Of a stretch of 64,000 nt of DNA, positions 1 through 9,002 are shown in pieces. The notes below the pieces were generated by a model. It was not told the origin of the DNA. It saw only the letters and a list, made by a program, of their open reading frames with translations, and did no database searches. Positions within the stretch are counted from its first letter, which is position 1. Each line of letters starts with the position of its first letter. Origin of the DNA: Okapia johnstoni (taxonomy: Eukaryota > Chordata > Mammalia > Artiodactyla > Giraffidae); assembly GCA_024291935.2 (NCBI GenBank), contig CM044313.1, forward strand, positions 85,683,001-85,747,000. The letters run 5' to 3'. The translations under genes were made by a program, and so were the position numbers.

Positions 1-117
1 AGGAGATGGGAAGTAATTAGCACAGAAATGGCTTTTCTACCTTCCTTCAAGGAACTGACCTGATATCAATGGTTCTGTGTAATCTCATGGAGACATCCTG
101 TAATTGAACAGCTACAC

Positions 118-133
118 TTTTTTTTTTTTTTTT
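118..133 (-). repeat. 16-base poly-T run, possible tail of a minus-strand retro-insert
   Basis: An uninterrupted T16 run. Read on the minus strand it is a poly(A) run with an AATAAAA-like signal about 35 bases upstream (within 167-180), the normal spacing for a retroposed mRNA or LINE tail. The minus strand is open from 263 to 66, but I recognise no protein in it and the frame runs into the poly(A). It could be a processed pseudogene 3' end or a chance A-rich stretch. Confidence 0.3.
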
Positions 134-1527
134 GAGGATGAGGGACTATGTTCAATTTAATCAAACACCACATTTTATTTCCTATTCCTCTTTTTTCCCA
201 CACTTTTGCTTTCATTTGATTGCTACTCCTCCAATAAAAATGAATATGTGAGATTTGCCTCATATTTTTCTTTCTGGGAAACCAAAGTTAAAACATAGGA
301 TTGATGTGACAGGTAGAGAAGATAAACTTGAGGGCAGAGTAGAAACTGTTTAAGCATTTTATATCCTAATGATAATCTTAGGCATAGGATTTGTGCCTTT
401 ACTCACACTTACATTCCAACTCTCACAATATCGTTGAGACTATAGGCCGTATCCAAAACAGCAGAATTATGAGTCTTTACTACAGGAGAGACTTTTACAG
501 TTATGTTTTCTAAAAACAGTTTTTCTAGTATGAACAGATGCAGCAAATTAATTTTTCTCCTTGTAGAGCTATAAAAATTTTGCAAATAACCTGTCAGTTA
601 TGACCTTTAGAAAGATATTGGTCTTTTAATCTCATAATGGTGAACAAGTAATAAAGTATAGCTGTACATAAATTGTATTTCAACCTCACCCATCCACAAG
701 AATGGATAAAGCAAAGAGCAGCAAAATACAGAGTTGTTCAGTACAATCACATACCAAGAATAAAAAGTGTTTAGTGTACAATCTGTTATTTTTCACATAC
801 AGAAAAGAAACATGTGACTGATAATCTTGCTGTTCTAGTTTGTATATAAACTAGCTTTTTTTACACCATGTTCAGCAACATGTAGACCAAAGTTTAAGAG
901 AACTATCCTAATGTTAGAATGAGTGCAAAGAGGATAGTGTTTTAATGAGAAATATATGAAACAGTGAAACATTCACGCCTACTTAAAGACAACCTTATAT
1001 GATATTGAAGTTCATGTACCAATACCAATGAAAAGGGGCAATAAAGGATGTACTTATATGCTGAATTTAAGGAGAGATGTATATTGGAGGCTCTTTTTTG
1101 TTAATGCTTTGGCAGAAGATCACTCAAAATGATCTCTCCTTCAAGAGAATATCTGTATTGTGCATAGTCAGCAGTTTGACGCCTATGTATCTATGATAAG
1201 GCTCCAGACTGGTTTCTCTCAAGTTCTTTGACAAGGTTAGAGGTTTAAAAGACACCTGTTTGAGCTACTAAGCCACCTTTATGTGGCACCGGCTCCAAAA
1301 TTCTTGATCAAGTCTCCATTTACTTCTGGAAAACAAAGAAATTGTGTGGCATTGTGAAGTGTACTTATACCCTCCTGCTCCCAGCATAACCAGTAAGTCA
1401 GGAAGTTTAAAAAAAAAATGACTTTATAGACTTTGGGTTAAAGATATGGAATCAATGAGGTCTGTGGTCTTTTCTAGATGGAAAGCTAGGGAGAGGCAGC
1501 TCAATTTGAACTCTGGTGCAGTTCTAA
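134..1527. other. A/T-rich DNA without recognisable features
   Basis: No repeat family, gene or RNA could be recognised. Open frames are short and without coding character. Confidence 0.5.
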
Positions 1528-2060
1528 TGAAGGAGGAAACAAAACAGGCTCTATCTTGAAAGCAGGACTCCATCTTGGGCTGGACTGTGGACTTTTAGCT
1601 ATATGCCCAGTACCTATGGAAATGACATACCAACTGGAAAATCAGACCCCAGGAAGGGAGAGCCCTGGAAGGAAGAGCCCCAGGGCTCTCTGCTTCCTAA
1701 AAGAATACCCTAACTATCTGTGTGACCGAATAGAATCATAAATTCTATTATGCTTATTGCGGTATGACCACAGGCCTATTGATAATTGTCCACTGTTAAC
1801 TACCTAGGCTTAAGGCATATGAATCACGGGTTAACTTTGATTGCACTTTTCTTTTTCCTTTGTTCAGACTAATTTCAGGGAATTTGGGGAAGTGGGTTTG
1901 GGCCAGTACCCTTAGGTTATATAAGGTTTTCACAAAAACTGGCTGGGGTCCTTGGCTAAGAGGAGACTCTGCCTTGGGCCCACTGATGCAATAAATTGTG
2001 CTCCACTATCTGCACTGTCCTTCTGAGTGAGTTTGTTTCCTGGAACGCGTGGCTACAACA
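1528..2060 (+). mobile_element. Solo LTR of an endogenous retrovirus with 4-bp target duplication
   Basis: A 533-bp block starts with TG and ends with CA (the last bases are CTACAACA), and CTAA flanks it on both sides (1524-1527 and 2061-2064). Inside are a TATA-like box (TTATATAAGG, about 1917-1926) and an AATAAA polyadenylation signal (1990-1995), spaced like U3, R and U5. No gag, pol or env lies beside it, so it is a solo LTR left by recombination. A 4-bp duplication fits gammaretrovirus-like (class I) integration. The right flank is the 3' end of a minus-strand Bov-tA, which suggests the retrovirus landed in an existing SINE and is therefore ruminant-specific. The exact family is not known to me. 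Confidence 0.75.
1917..1926 (+). promoter_or_regulatory. TATA-like box of the solo LTR
   Basis: TTATATAAGG lies about 65-75 bases upstream of the LTR AATAAA signal, the normal place for the core promoter of U3. Present activity is unknown. Confidence 0.4.
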
Positions 2061-2273
2061 CTAAGCCATTTCAGTCATGTCTGGCCCTTTGAGATTCCAC
2101 GGACTTAGCCCGTCAGACTCCTCTGTCCATTGGATTCTCCAGGGAAGAATACTGGTATGGGTTGTCATTTCCTCCTTCAGGGGATCTTCCTGACTCAGAG
2201 ATCTAACCGGAGTCTCTTATGTCTCCTGCCCTGGAACTTGGGTTCTTTACCACTAGTACCACCTGGGAAGTCC
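2061..2273 (-). repeat. Bov-tA SINE, minus strand
   Basis: Reads as the reverse complement of Bov-tA: Bov-A body first (CTCCTCTGTCCA, then a diverged GAATACTGG stretch), then the complement of the tRNA-derived head ending ACCTGGGAAGTCC. The solo LTR abuts its 3' end. Confidence 0.85.
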
Positions 2274-2334
2274 TAGGCAATGTTGAAGTGTAATAAGGAA
2301 ATAGCTGAGCTACAATGTTCAGGGATTACCAACT

Positions 2335-2462
2335 AGTACAGATAATATAAATAGAATAGCTTACTTAATGTAAATAGAACAACTAATATAAAAAGAATAA
2401 TCTAATATAAATAGAATATAATAAAATAATTGAATATAAATAGAATCATCTAATGTGATAAC
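2335..2462. repeat. Imperfect A/T-rich tandem repeat
   Basis: The motif ATATAAATAGAAT recurs at irregular spacing of about 20-30 bases through this stretch, with substitutions. It looks like a degenerate minisatellite. Confidence 0.55.
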
Positions 2463-2488
2463 GATGAACTTCTTTACTGTTACAAGGA

Positions 2489-2622
2489 TGCATGCATGCA
2501 CACTCAGTTATTTATTCATATCTGACTCTTTGTGACCTCAAGGACTGTAGCCCGCCAAGCTCCTCTGTCCATGGGATTTCCCAGGTAAGAATACCGAGGA
2601 GGGTTGCCGTTTCTTCCTCTGG
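2489..2622 (-). repeat. Bov-A-type SINE fragment, minus strand
   Basis: Diverged complement of the Bov-A body (GACTCTTTGTGACC, CTCCTCTGTCCATGGGATTT). The tRNA-like head is missing, so this is a truncated Bov-tA or a Bov-A monomer. Confidence 0.7.
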
Positions 2623-3607
2623 GCTTATAAGGATGACAAACTGTAATTTAGTCTCACTGTGACCCAAACAGAATCCTCCATCAAAGCCAATTAATGATCT
2701 TTGCTAATTCATATTTCTTCTATTGGTTATTCACATATCCCAGTTTCAAGCTGCATTTAGGCAGAAACTGATTCTTACACCTGCTGCTAACAGAAAAGAG
2801 GAGTCAATGGGCGCAGTCAATTTTACTTCCCAAACGTGTTTAACAAGGATGAATGTCACATTTGATAATTTAAATTTAAACCAGCTCTATGTTTTTGAAA
2901 AAAAAAAGTATCAAATAAACTGTAAAGAAAAATTAAGAGAATATAGGAAGTGCAGTTAAGTTTGAAACATTTTATTAATGAGTTAAGTCAAATTGCAATG
3001 ACAAAAGAAAGGAAAAATAACAAAAGCAAAGTTTCAAACCTACCCATAGAATAAAATTTGGAATGCTGTGTATGTTACCTCTAATGAGTATGAGTCTTTT
3101 CTGACTTATGCTTCCCATGTGTGAATAATGGATAAATTAAAAGTTATAAGAAGTACCAAATAGGCAAAAATGCTAGGATACATTAAATCTAAGCATCTAT
3201 AAAGGAAATGTTATAGTAATTTCGTTAATTGAAAGTCAATTTATTCATGCTCCTACCAAATTAATTTTCAGCAGTGTCTGAAGGCTATGAGTTTGAGTTA
3301 GGATTTTTAAACAATTGTGCTAGGACAAGTTTAACTGAGATTATGTAAGCCAGGAGGTCCGTTGCTTCTATGAAATATTTTTTGCCTACCTCTCCCACAT
3401 TATAGTGAGAACTACAATTTCAATGTTCCTCTTATTTATTTCTTTTCATCTGTATATGCTTTTTTTCCCTAAGAAAGTGATGACTTCTTCTGCTGGTCTA
3501 ATTTTTATATTTTGTTTAATTTTATATGAAAGTATCTTCCTCTAAAAATGATATTTTATATTATATTTTCAAAGGTGTGGGGGGTATCCTCAATTATCTC
3601 CATAGTT
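2623..3607. other. A/T-rich DNA without recognisable features
   Basis: Nothing recognised. The open frame at 2723-2959 (plus) resembles no known family and has no codon structure I would trust. Confidence 0.5.
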
Positions 3608-3748
3608 TCATTTTTTTAATTTTTTAAAAATTTTGGTTGTGCCATGCAGCATGTGGGATCTTGGTTCCCTGACAAGGGATGAAACTTTTGCCCGTTGCAT
3701 TAGAACCTCTGCATCTTAACCACTGGAACACCATAGCAGCCTGAACCA
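3608..3748 (-). repeat. CHR-1-type SINE, minus strand
   Basis: Contains the diverged complement of the cetartiodactyl CHR head (GCATGTGGGATCTTGGTTCC, then CTTAACCACTGGAAC), preceded by a T-rich tract that would be its 3' tail. Confidence 0.75.
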
Positions 3749-4139
3749 ACCCTTGTGTCACCATCTGACCCATATTCAAGAAACACCTCATTGTCATTTG
3801 ATGAATCATAATATTTCATACCAATGACTATAGCTTGTTTTGTTGTATATGTTTTATTTGTTATATACATTGTGTGTAGTATGATGATGATTATAAGAAG
3901 TCATGAGATTATTTTTTATTAAATGTATTTTTCCAAATAGCATCATCAATACATCAAAATGTACATTTACTATAATGTAAATTAGCATGGAAGAAAATAT
4001 TTATTATTTTGACAAGTGATTCTAAATATTTTGTGAAAATGCAGAGAACTTGGTAAAGCCTAAATGATTTTCAAAGAGAAAACCAGTGTCGGAACACATG
4101 CATCTGATTTTGAGACTGACTGAATCGACTTCATCACGT

Positions 4140-4440
4140 CGGTATGGCACTGGTGTAAATACAGAAATACAGATTACTGTAGCAGAAGATCAGGATACAT
4201 ATGTGCTCATAAATGATTACTTAATTTTCAACAAAAATACCAATGGAGAAAGGGATATTTTTAGAACAAATTCTTTTGGAACGAGTAGATATCCATATGA
4301 AACAAACAAATAAATAACCTCAATCTTTACCTTAATCAAACAGAAAATTGGTTCAGAATGCATCATAGACCTACACAGTAAAAATTAGGAATAAAAAATA
4401 GCTTTCTAAACTAGAAAAGCAACAGCTAATGTTGTATGTA
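4140..4440 (+). mobile_element. Old L1 ORF2 fragment (late ORF2), plus strand
   Basis: Matches the order of late L1 ORF2: GGCACTGGTGTAAATACAGA resembles the canonical 'ggtattggcataaagacaga', followed by diverged downstream ORF2. Many stops. It is separate from the L1 at 4775-5735, which covers an earlier part of ORF2. Confidence 0.55.
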
Positions 4441-4497
4441 ATGGTTAAATTATAAAATTGACTTTATGATTGGACACAAGGTTTTCTGCACTCTCAC

Positions 4498-4764
4498 TGC
4501 TGCTGCTGCTGCTAAGTCGCTTCAGTCGTGTCCGACTCTGTGCAACCCCATAGACGGTGGCCCACCAGGCTCCGCCATCCCTAGGATTCTCCAGGCAAGA
4601 ATACTGGAGTGGGTTGCCATTTCCTTCTCCAGTGCCTGAAAGTGAAAAGTGAAAGTGAAGTCGCTCAGTCGTGTCCGACTCTTAGCGACCCCATGGACTG
4701 TAGCCTACCAGGCTCCTCCGTCCATGGGATTTTCCAGGCAAGAGTACTGGAGTGGGGTGCCATT
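4498..4764 (-). repeat. BOV-A2 SINE (Bov-A dimer), minus strand
   Basis: Two Bov-A monomers in reverse orientation joined by a GAAAGTGAAAAGTGAAAGTG linker, starting with the (GCT)n-AAGTCGCTTCAG end. The last few bases of the 5' end are missing. Low divergence, so a fairly young pecoran insertion. Confidence 0.9.
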
Positions 4765-4774
4765 GTAATTCTAT

Positions 4775-5362
4775 TAAATAATGATCTAGAAGTACTAGTT
4801 GTGGACTTAAGTAAGCAAAATAAATAAAGACTATGTAAATTGGATAGAAAAAAGTAAAACTGTCTTCATTCACAGTTGACATGTTTGTATACATTGAATA
4901 TCTTAAGGAATCTATTAAAAAAGCTATTAGAATGTGCAAATCTGTTTAGCAAGGAAAGATTAAAATATCAATATATGAAAGTCAATTGTCTTTCTGTGTT
5001 CTAGCAAGAGAAAACTGGAAACTGAACATTTAAAAAATGTCATTTAGTGTAGTAACAACAAACGTGAATATTTTGTGATGCGTTTGATCCAATATATGTT
5101 AACTGCCGAGAATTAGAAATTAAAAAACATTACTGAGATAAATTAGAAAAAAAGACTAAAATAGAGACTTAATTGTTGTTCTGCAGACTTAATGCAGTTT
5201 TTTATGAAGAAATAATCAAACATTCTAAAATTTATATATAAATGAAAATGATCTAAGATAGCTAAACAATTTTGGAAGAGAGCATTTCCTATATAATTTT
5301 AAGACTTAGTATAAAGCTACTATAATTAAAATAGTGTAATATTGGTATAAGGATAAACAAAC
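4775..5362 (+). mobile_element. Old L1 ORF2 (reverse transcriptase to mid ORF2), left part
   Basis: Follows the L1 ORF2 consensus in order: GTAAAACTGTCTTCATTCAC (canonical 'aaactgtctttattcgcaga'), GTTCTAGCAAGAGAAAACTGG, and finally ATTGGTATAAGGATAAACAA. Frames are broken throughout. The element is split by the U6-Bov-tA insert and continues at 5681. Confidence 0.7.
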
Positions 5363-5369
5363 AGAATAG
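5363..5369. other. Target-site duplication AGAATAG, left copy
   Basis: AGAATAG here is repeated at 5681-5687. Removing everything between restores a continuous L1 ORF2 reading (AAACAGAATAG then AGAGTCTAG), which marks the pre-insertion site. Confidence 0.75.
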
Positions 5370-5586
5370 GGAAAATGAAAGTGTTAGTTGTTCAGTTGTG
5401 TCCGACTCTTTGTGACCCCATGAACTATAGCCCACCAGGCTCCTCTGTCCATGGGATTCTCCAGGCAAAAATACTGGAGTGGGTTGCCATTCCCTTCTCC
5501 AGGGGATCTTCCTGACCCAGGGATTGAACCCAGGTCTCCTGCATCACAGGCAGATTCTTTACCATCTGAACCACCAAGGAAGTCCT
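5370..5586 (-). repeat. Bov-tA SINE, minus strand, 3' part of a chimeric insert
   Basis: Full-length Bov-tA: the minus strand reads from AGGACTTCCTTGGTGGTTCA through the Bov-A body to ACACTTTCATTTTCCC, with no poly(A). Its 5' first base directly abuts the 3' end of a U6 pseudogene (5587-5680), and the two share one target-site duplication. This suggests they were inserted together as one cDNA. Confidence 0.85.
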
Positions 5587-5680
5587 AAAACTATGGAATG
5601 CTTCACAAATTGCATTTCATTCTTGCACAGGGGCCATGCTAATATTTTCTGTATCACTCCAATTTTAGTACATGTGCTTA
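5587..5680 (-). pseudogene. U6 spliceosomal snRNA pseudogene fused to Bov-tA
   Basis: U6 is the roughly 107-nt catalytic RNA of the spliceosome. On the minus strand this stretch reads AGCACATGTACTAAAATTGG, then ATTAGCATGGCCCCTGTGCA and GTGAAGCATTCCATAGTTTT, i.e. U6 from about nucleotide 15 to its oligo-U 3' end. The first ~15 nt, which form the 5' stem, are missing, and there are scattered substitutions (ATACAG survives and ACGATAC has become GTGATAC). With no 5' end and no U6-type promoter (the flank is L1 sequence) it should not be functional. There is no poly(A): the oligo-U end runs straight into the 5' end of a Bov-tA. The pair lies between AGAATAG repeats, pointing to template switching of a reverse transcriptase from SINE RNA to U6 RNA. 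Identity as U6 is very likely. Confidence 0.88.
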
Positions 5681-5735
5681 AGAATAGAGAGTCTAGATAT
5701 AAACACACATCTACGGTCAAAAATGCTAAGATTGT
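5681..5735 (+). mobile_element. Old L1 ORF2, continuation after the chimeric insert
   Basis: AGAATAGAGAGTCTAGATAT and CACATCTACGGTCAA match the L1 ORF2 text that follows 'aacagaatagagagcccaga'. It continues the copy at 4775-5362. The first 7 bases are the right target-site duplication. Similarity fades after about 5735. Confidence 0.65.
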
Positions 5736-6132
5736 TCAGAAAGCAAAAGATGATGCTCTAGCATATATGATTATGGAACATGCAAACCAGACACAAAATA
5801 AGAACTACTCTGAAGTTAGTAAGATAATAACATACATTTTCATGTGTGAGCTTTTCAAATTTTTATGTAAGTGTCATCACAGCAGGAGGGAGGGATTTGA
5901 AGGAGGAAAAGCTAGTAAAGGACATGGAGTAACAGAAGAGTTATAGAATAAGCTGCATTTCAAAAAAGAGCAACTTACTCTGTGTCAGACCAGAGCCTTT
6001 AAAGGCGTGTTTTGATTATTTCACAAAATGCCTAGAATTGATACTCTGTAAAAGTTGAAAACTTTAAGAAGAAATCAGATAAGCAATGTTGCAAATACTA
6101 TGCCATATTCACAATTTACTGACTACAAGCTA
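5736..6132. other. A/T-rich DNA without recognisable features
   Basis: Possibly very diverged L1 remnant at the left. Nothing else is recognised. Confidence 0.4.
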
Positions 6133-6156
6133 TGTGTGTGTGTGTGTGTGTGTGTG
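6133..6156. repeat. (TG)12 microsatellite
   Basis: Twelve uninterrupted TG units, followed by a short GA-rich stretch. Likely polymorphic. Confidence 0.95.
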
Positions 6157-6237
6157 ATTGAGAGAGAAACTCTCTGATACTCCCTTTTAGCTAATTAGGA
6201 GATATAGGATCTTTGATATCTCTTAGGAATATATAAC

Positions 6238-6540
6238 GGCTTCCCTGGTAGCTCAGCTGGTAAAGAATCCACCTGTAATACAGAAGACCTCAGTTGGATT
6301 CCTGGGTTGGGAAGATCTGCTGGAGAAGCGATAGGCCACCCACTCCAGTATTCTTTGGCTTCCCTGGTGACTCAGCTGGTAAAGAATCCACCTGCAATGT
6401 GGGAGACCTGGGTTCGATCCCTAGGTTGGGAAGAACTTCTGGAGAAGGGAATGGAGAAGGCCACTCACTCCAGTATTCTGGCCTGGAGAATTCTAAGGTC
6501 ACAAAGTGTCGGACAAGACTGAGCGACTTTCACTTTCCTT
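6238..6540 (+). repeat. Bov-tA SINE with duplicated tRNA head, plus strand
   Basis: A first tRNA-derived head plus partial body (6238-6355) stops at CCAGTATTCTT and a second complete Bov-tA follows (6356-6540, GGCTTCCCTGGTGACTCAGC onward to CGACTTTCACTTTCC). This head-to-tail dimer variant is common in bovids. Confidence 0.88.
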
Positions 6541-7414
6541 TCAGGAATGTGTACATACTTTGGCACTGGCAGCTAGAAGCTGATGTGAAAAAAGACAGGT
6601 CTGAAAGATGGAGATTTCTCTCAAGAGCTAACCTTTTCAGAACAAATTGGGCAGCAGACAAATATTCACTTTCCAGACCACAGGATGTAGTTAGTATCAG
6701 TGATCTCATGATGGTCTAAGAAAACAATTACTAAAACTAACAGAATCCAACTGTCAGATCCAAACATTTGTTGTGCCTCTCTTCAAAAGAAATATTGGGT
6801 GATTTTTCTTTTAAATAAATGTTTGCAAATTTTGTCAACTTTTTTGAATTTGACTGCTGAATAGACTCAAGCACTTTTTCAATAAATATTTTTCCTAAAG
6901 CAGATTTAAATGTAAATGAACAAAAATAATCCAATCCAAGATAAAAAAAAAAGCATGATTTGAATAAAATCCATATATTCTTTAGTGCCCAGCATGTATC
7001 ATATATATATTTCAGATTGCTTATTTTTATTCACAGACTTTATTTCACTGAATTCTGGCAGCAATGCGTCTGCTGTTTATCAATAAATATTTTTCATTAA
7101 ACTAGAGCAAGAATGATGAATTTCTAAATGCAGCCTTACTTACATGCATGTTCCCTACTCTTCAAATAAAGAGAGTTTGTCATTTTTGCTCTCACATTAC
7201 ATATTTGGGTTTAAGAATACAATAGAGAGGGTATTGAGAATAAGCATTTAAGAATATTTATAAAAATTCTAGTAAATTTGGTATCCTTGAAAAAATAAAA
7301 TTTTACACCAAATGGCATAGCCTGATTTCTTATTGGAACAACAATGAGAATTTGAAGTGTTATTATATTTGTTCAAGGACATCACACTTAAAAATTGGAG
7401 AAGCGTATTTAAGT
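6541..7414. other. A/T-rich DNA without recognisable features
   Basis: No family recognised. Several open frames of 60-70 codons are of chance length. Confidence 0.5.
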
Positions 7415-7640
7415 GTAATTGTTAAGAGCAGACATCTGAGGTCAGACATCTGAGGTCAGAATATTTGGGTGAACTTAATACATCTGCCTTTTTTTAACTG
7501 TATTTACTTCAGTAAGTTATTCAGCATCTCTGGGTCTTTGTTCCTCATATATATAGTGGAGATATGTATATGTATATGTAGATCTTCATATCTGTTGCTA
7601 AGAATAAATTAATTCATGAGAAACACTTAGAACGCAACCT
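7415..7640 (+). repeat. MIR SINE, plus strand
   Basis: Diverged but ordered MIR text: TGTTAAGAGCAGACATCTG, AAGTTATTCAGCATCTCTGG, then ATTCATGAGAAACACTTAGA. A short local duplication (AGACATCTGAGGTC twice, 7432-7457) lies in the head. Confidence 0.65.
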
Positions 7641-8224
7641 TACACACATTAAAGGACTGCATGTTAGAGATTACATTTAGTCTAGTCTCCCATCTAGTGA
7701 TAAAATTTTTCATTTCACATTTAATTTCCTAGGAGCATTTTCTAACAACTAGCATCTATAATAAAAACAAAGAAGTCCTCAACAATTGTTTTCACTTTCC
7801 CACCATGTTTTCCATGCGTATTCATTTCCCCTTTGATTAATGCACATTCTACAGCTGGTTAACCTACTTTCCTGAAATCTCTCCCTGATGGTATTTTTGC
7901 CTCAAATTTCATTTCAGATGCTCCCTCCTACATTCTAAAGCCCAACTAAATCCCCTGATATAATAATCGTCTCTCCATCTTAGTTCCATAATAATTATCA
8001 CCTCTGTTGTAGTAAAGATTTCATTCAGCTTGACTTTTTCCACCCTCATTCAGATCTTAAATAACTCATTTTTGAGGTCTGAGTTGGCTCATTCTCCATC
8101 ACATGTATAACTTGAGCTTTTTGTTGGTGGTGGTGGTTCAGTATAAAACTAATAGTTTCAGAATGTCCAGCATATCTTAATAATACCTCTCATGTTTATA
8201 TATAATACCTGACATAATGTATAG
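7641..8224. other. Unassigned DNA
   Basis: Nothing recognised apart from a short (GGT)n at about 8126-8138. Confidence 0.5.
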
Positions 8225-8448
8225 TTGCGGCTTCACCCTGTGGCTCAGCGGTAAGGAATCTGCCTGCAGTACAGGAGATGCAGGAGCCACCGGTTCAATC
8301 CCTGGGTTGGGAAGAACCCCTGGAGGAGGGCATGGCAACTGACTCCAGTATTCCTGCCTGGAGAATTCCTTGGACAGAGGAACCTGGCAAGCTCTAGTCC
8401 ATAGGATCGCAAAGAGTTGGACACGACTGAAGCAACAGAGCACAGCAC
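8225..8448 (+). repeat. Bov-tA SINE, plus strand
   Basis: Head CCCTGTGGCTCAGCGGTAA, box-B-like GGTTCAATCCC, body CCTGGAGGAGGGCATGGCAA, ending GACACGACTGAAGCAACAGA. Moderately diverged. Confidence 0.88.
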
Positions 8449-9002
8449 AACATACAATGCATAGCTAGGATTCAAGTTTATTTCTTTTCCAACACTTTTA
8501 TTTGTGGGCATTTAAATAAACATTTATCCTTGCTCTGTTTTCTAATTTTAAGTTTAAGAAAAAGTATATTTTCCCTCTGTATTTTCAAATGGTTTTATAA
8601 TATTTTAAAGTGTATTTTTCTCACATAGTGCTCAACCATAATATTACAAACATTGCATATTATATTAATATGACTAAATTGCTGTAATTTAGTTTATTAA
8701 CAGGAATATATTTCATGAAATATACTGTCTAAGTTTTCTACTTGAATAATTTAAAAATCTGCTCAAAATGGATAACAGTGAATAACAAAACTGTCATTCA
8801 AATTAGAGTTCTCGCTAATTATATGTTTATGATATATTCTAATTCTCTAGGCATTTAAATGTAAGATAAATCTAAAAATGCTTGTAATTTAAATTAAAAA
8901 CATAGGAGTAAAAATAACAGCAAGGACAAGCATTCCTAAAGCTCCTACAATTTATCACACAATTTAAGAATTTTATAAATGCATTTATTTGAAAAATAAA
9001 AG
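8449..9002. other. A/T-rich DNA without recognisable features
   Basis: Ordinary A/T-rich sequence up to an abrupt change at 9003. Nothing recognised. Confidence 0.5.

Noticed and set aside
5587..5680. Functional U6 snRNA gene
   Set aside because: The 5' end is missing, substitutions are present and the flank is L1 sequence without a U6 promoter.
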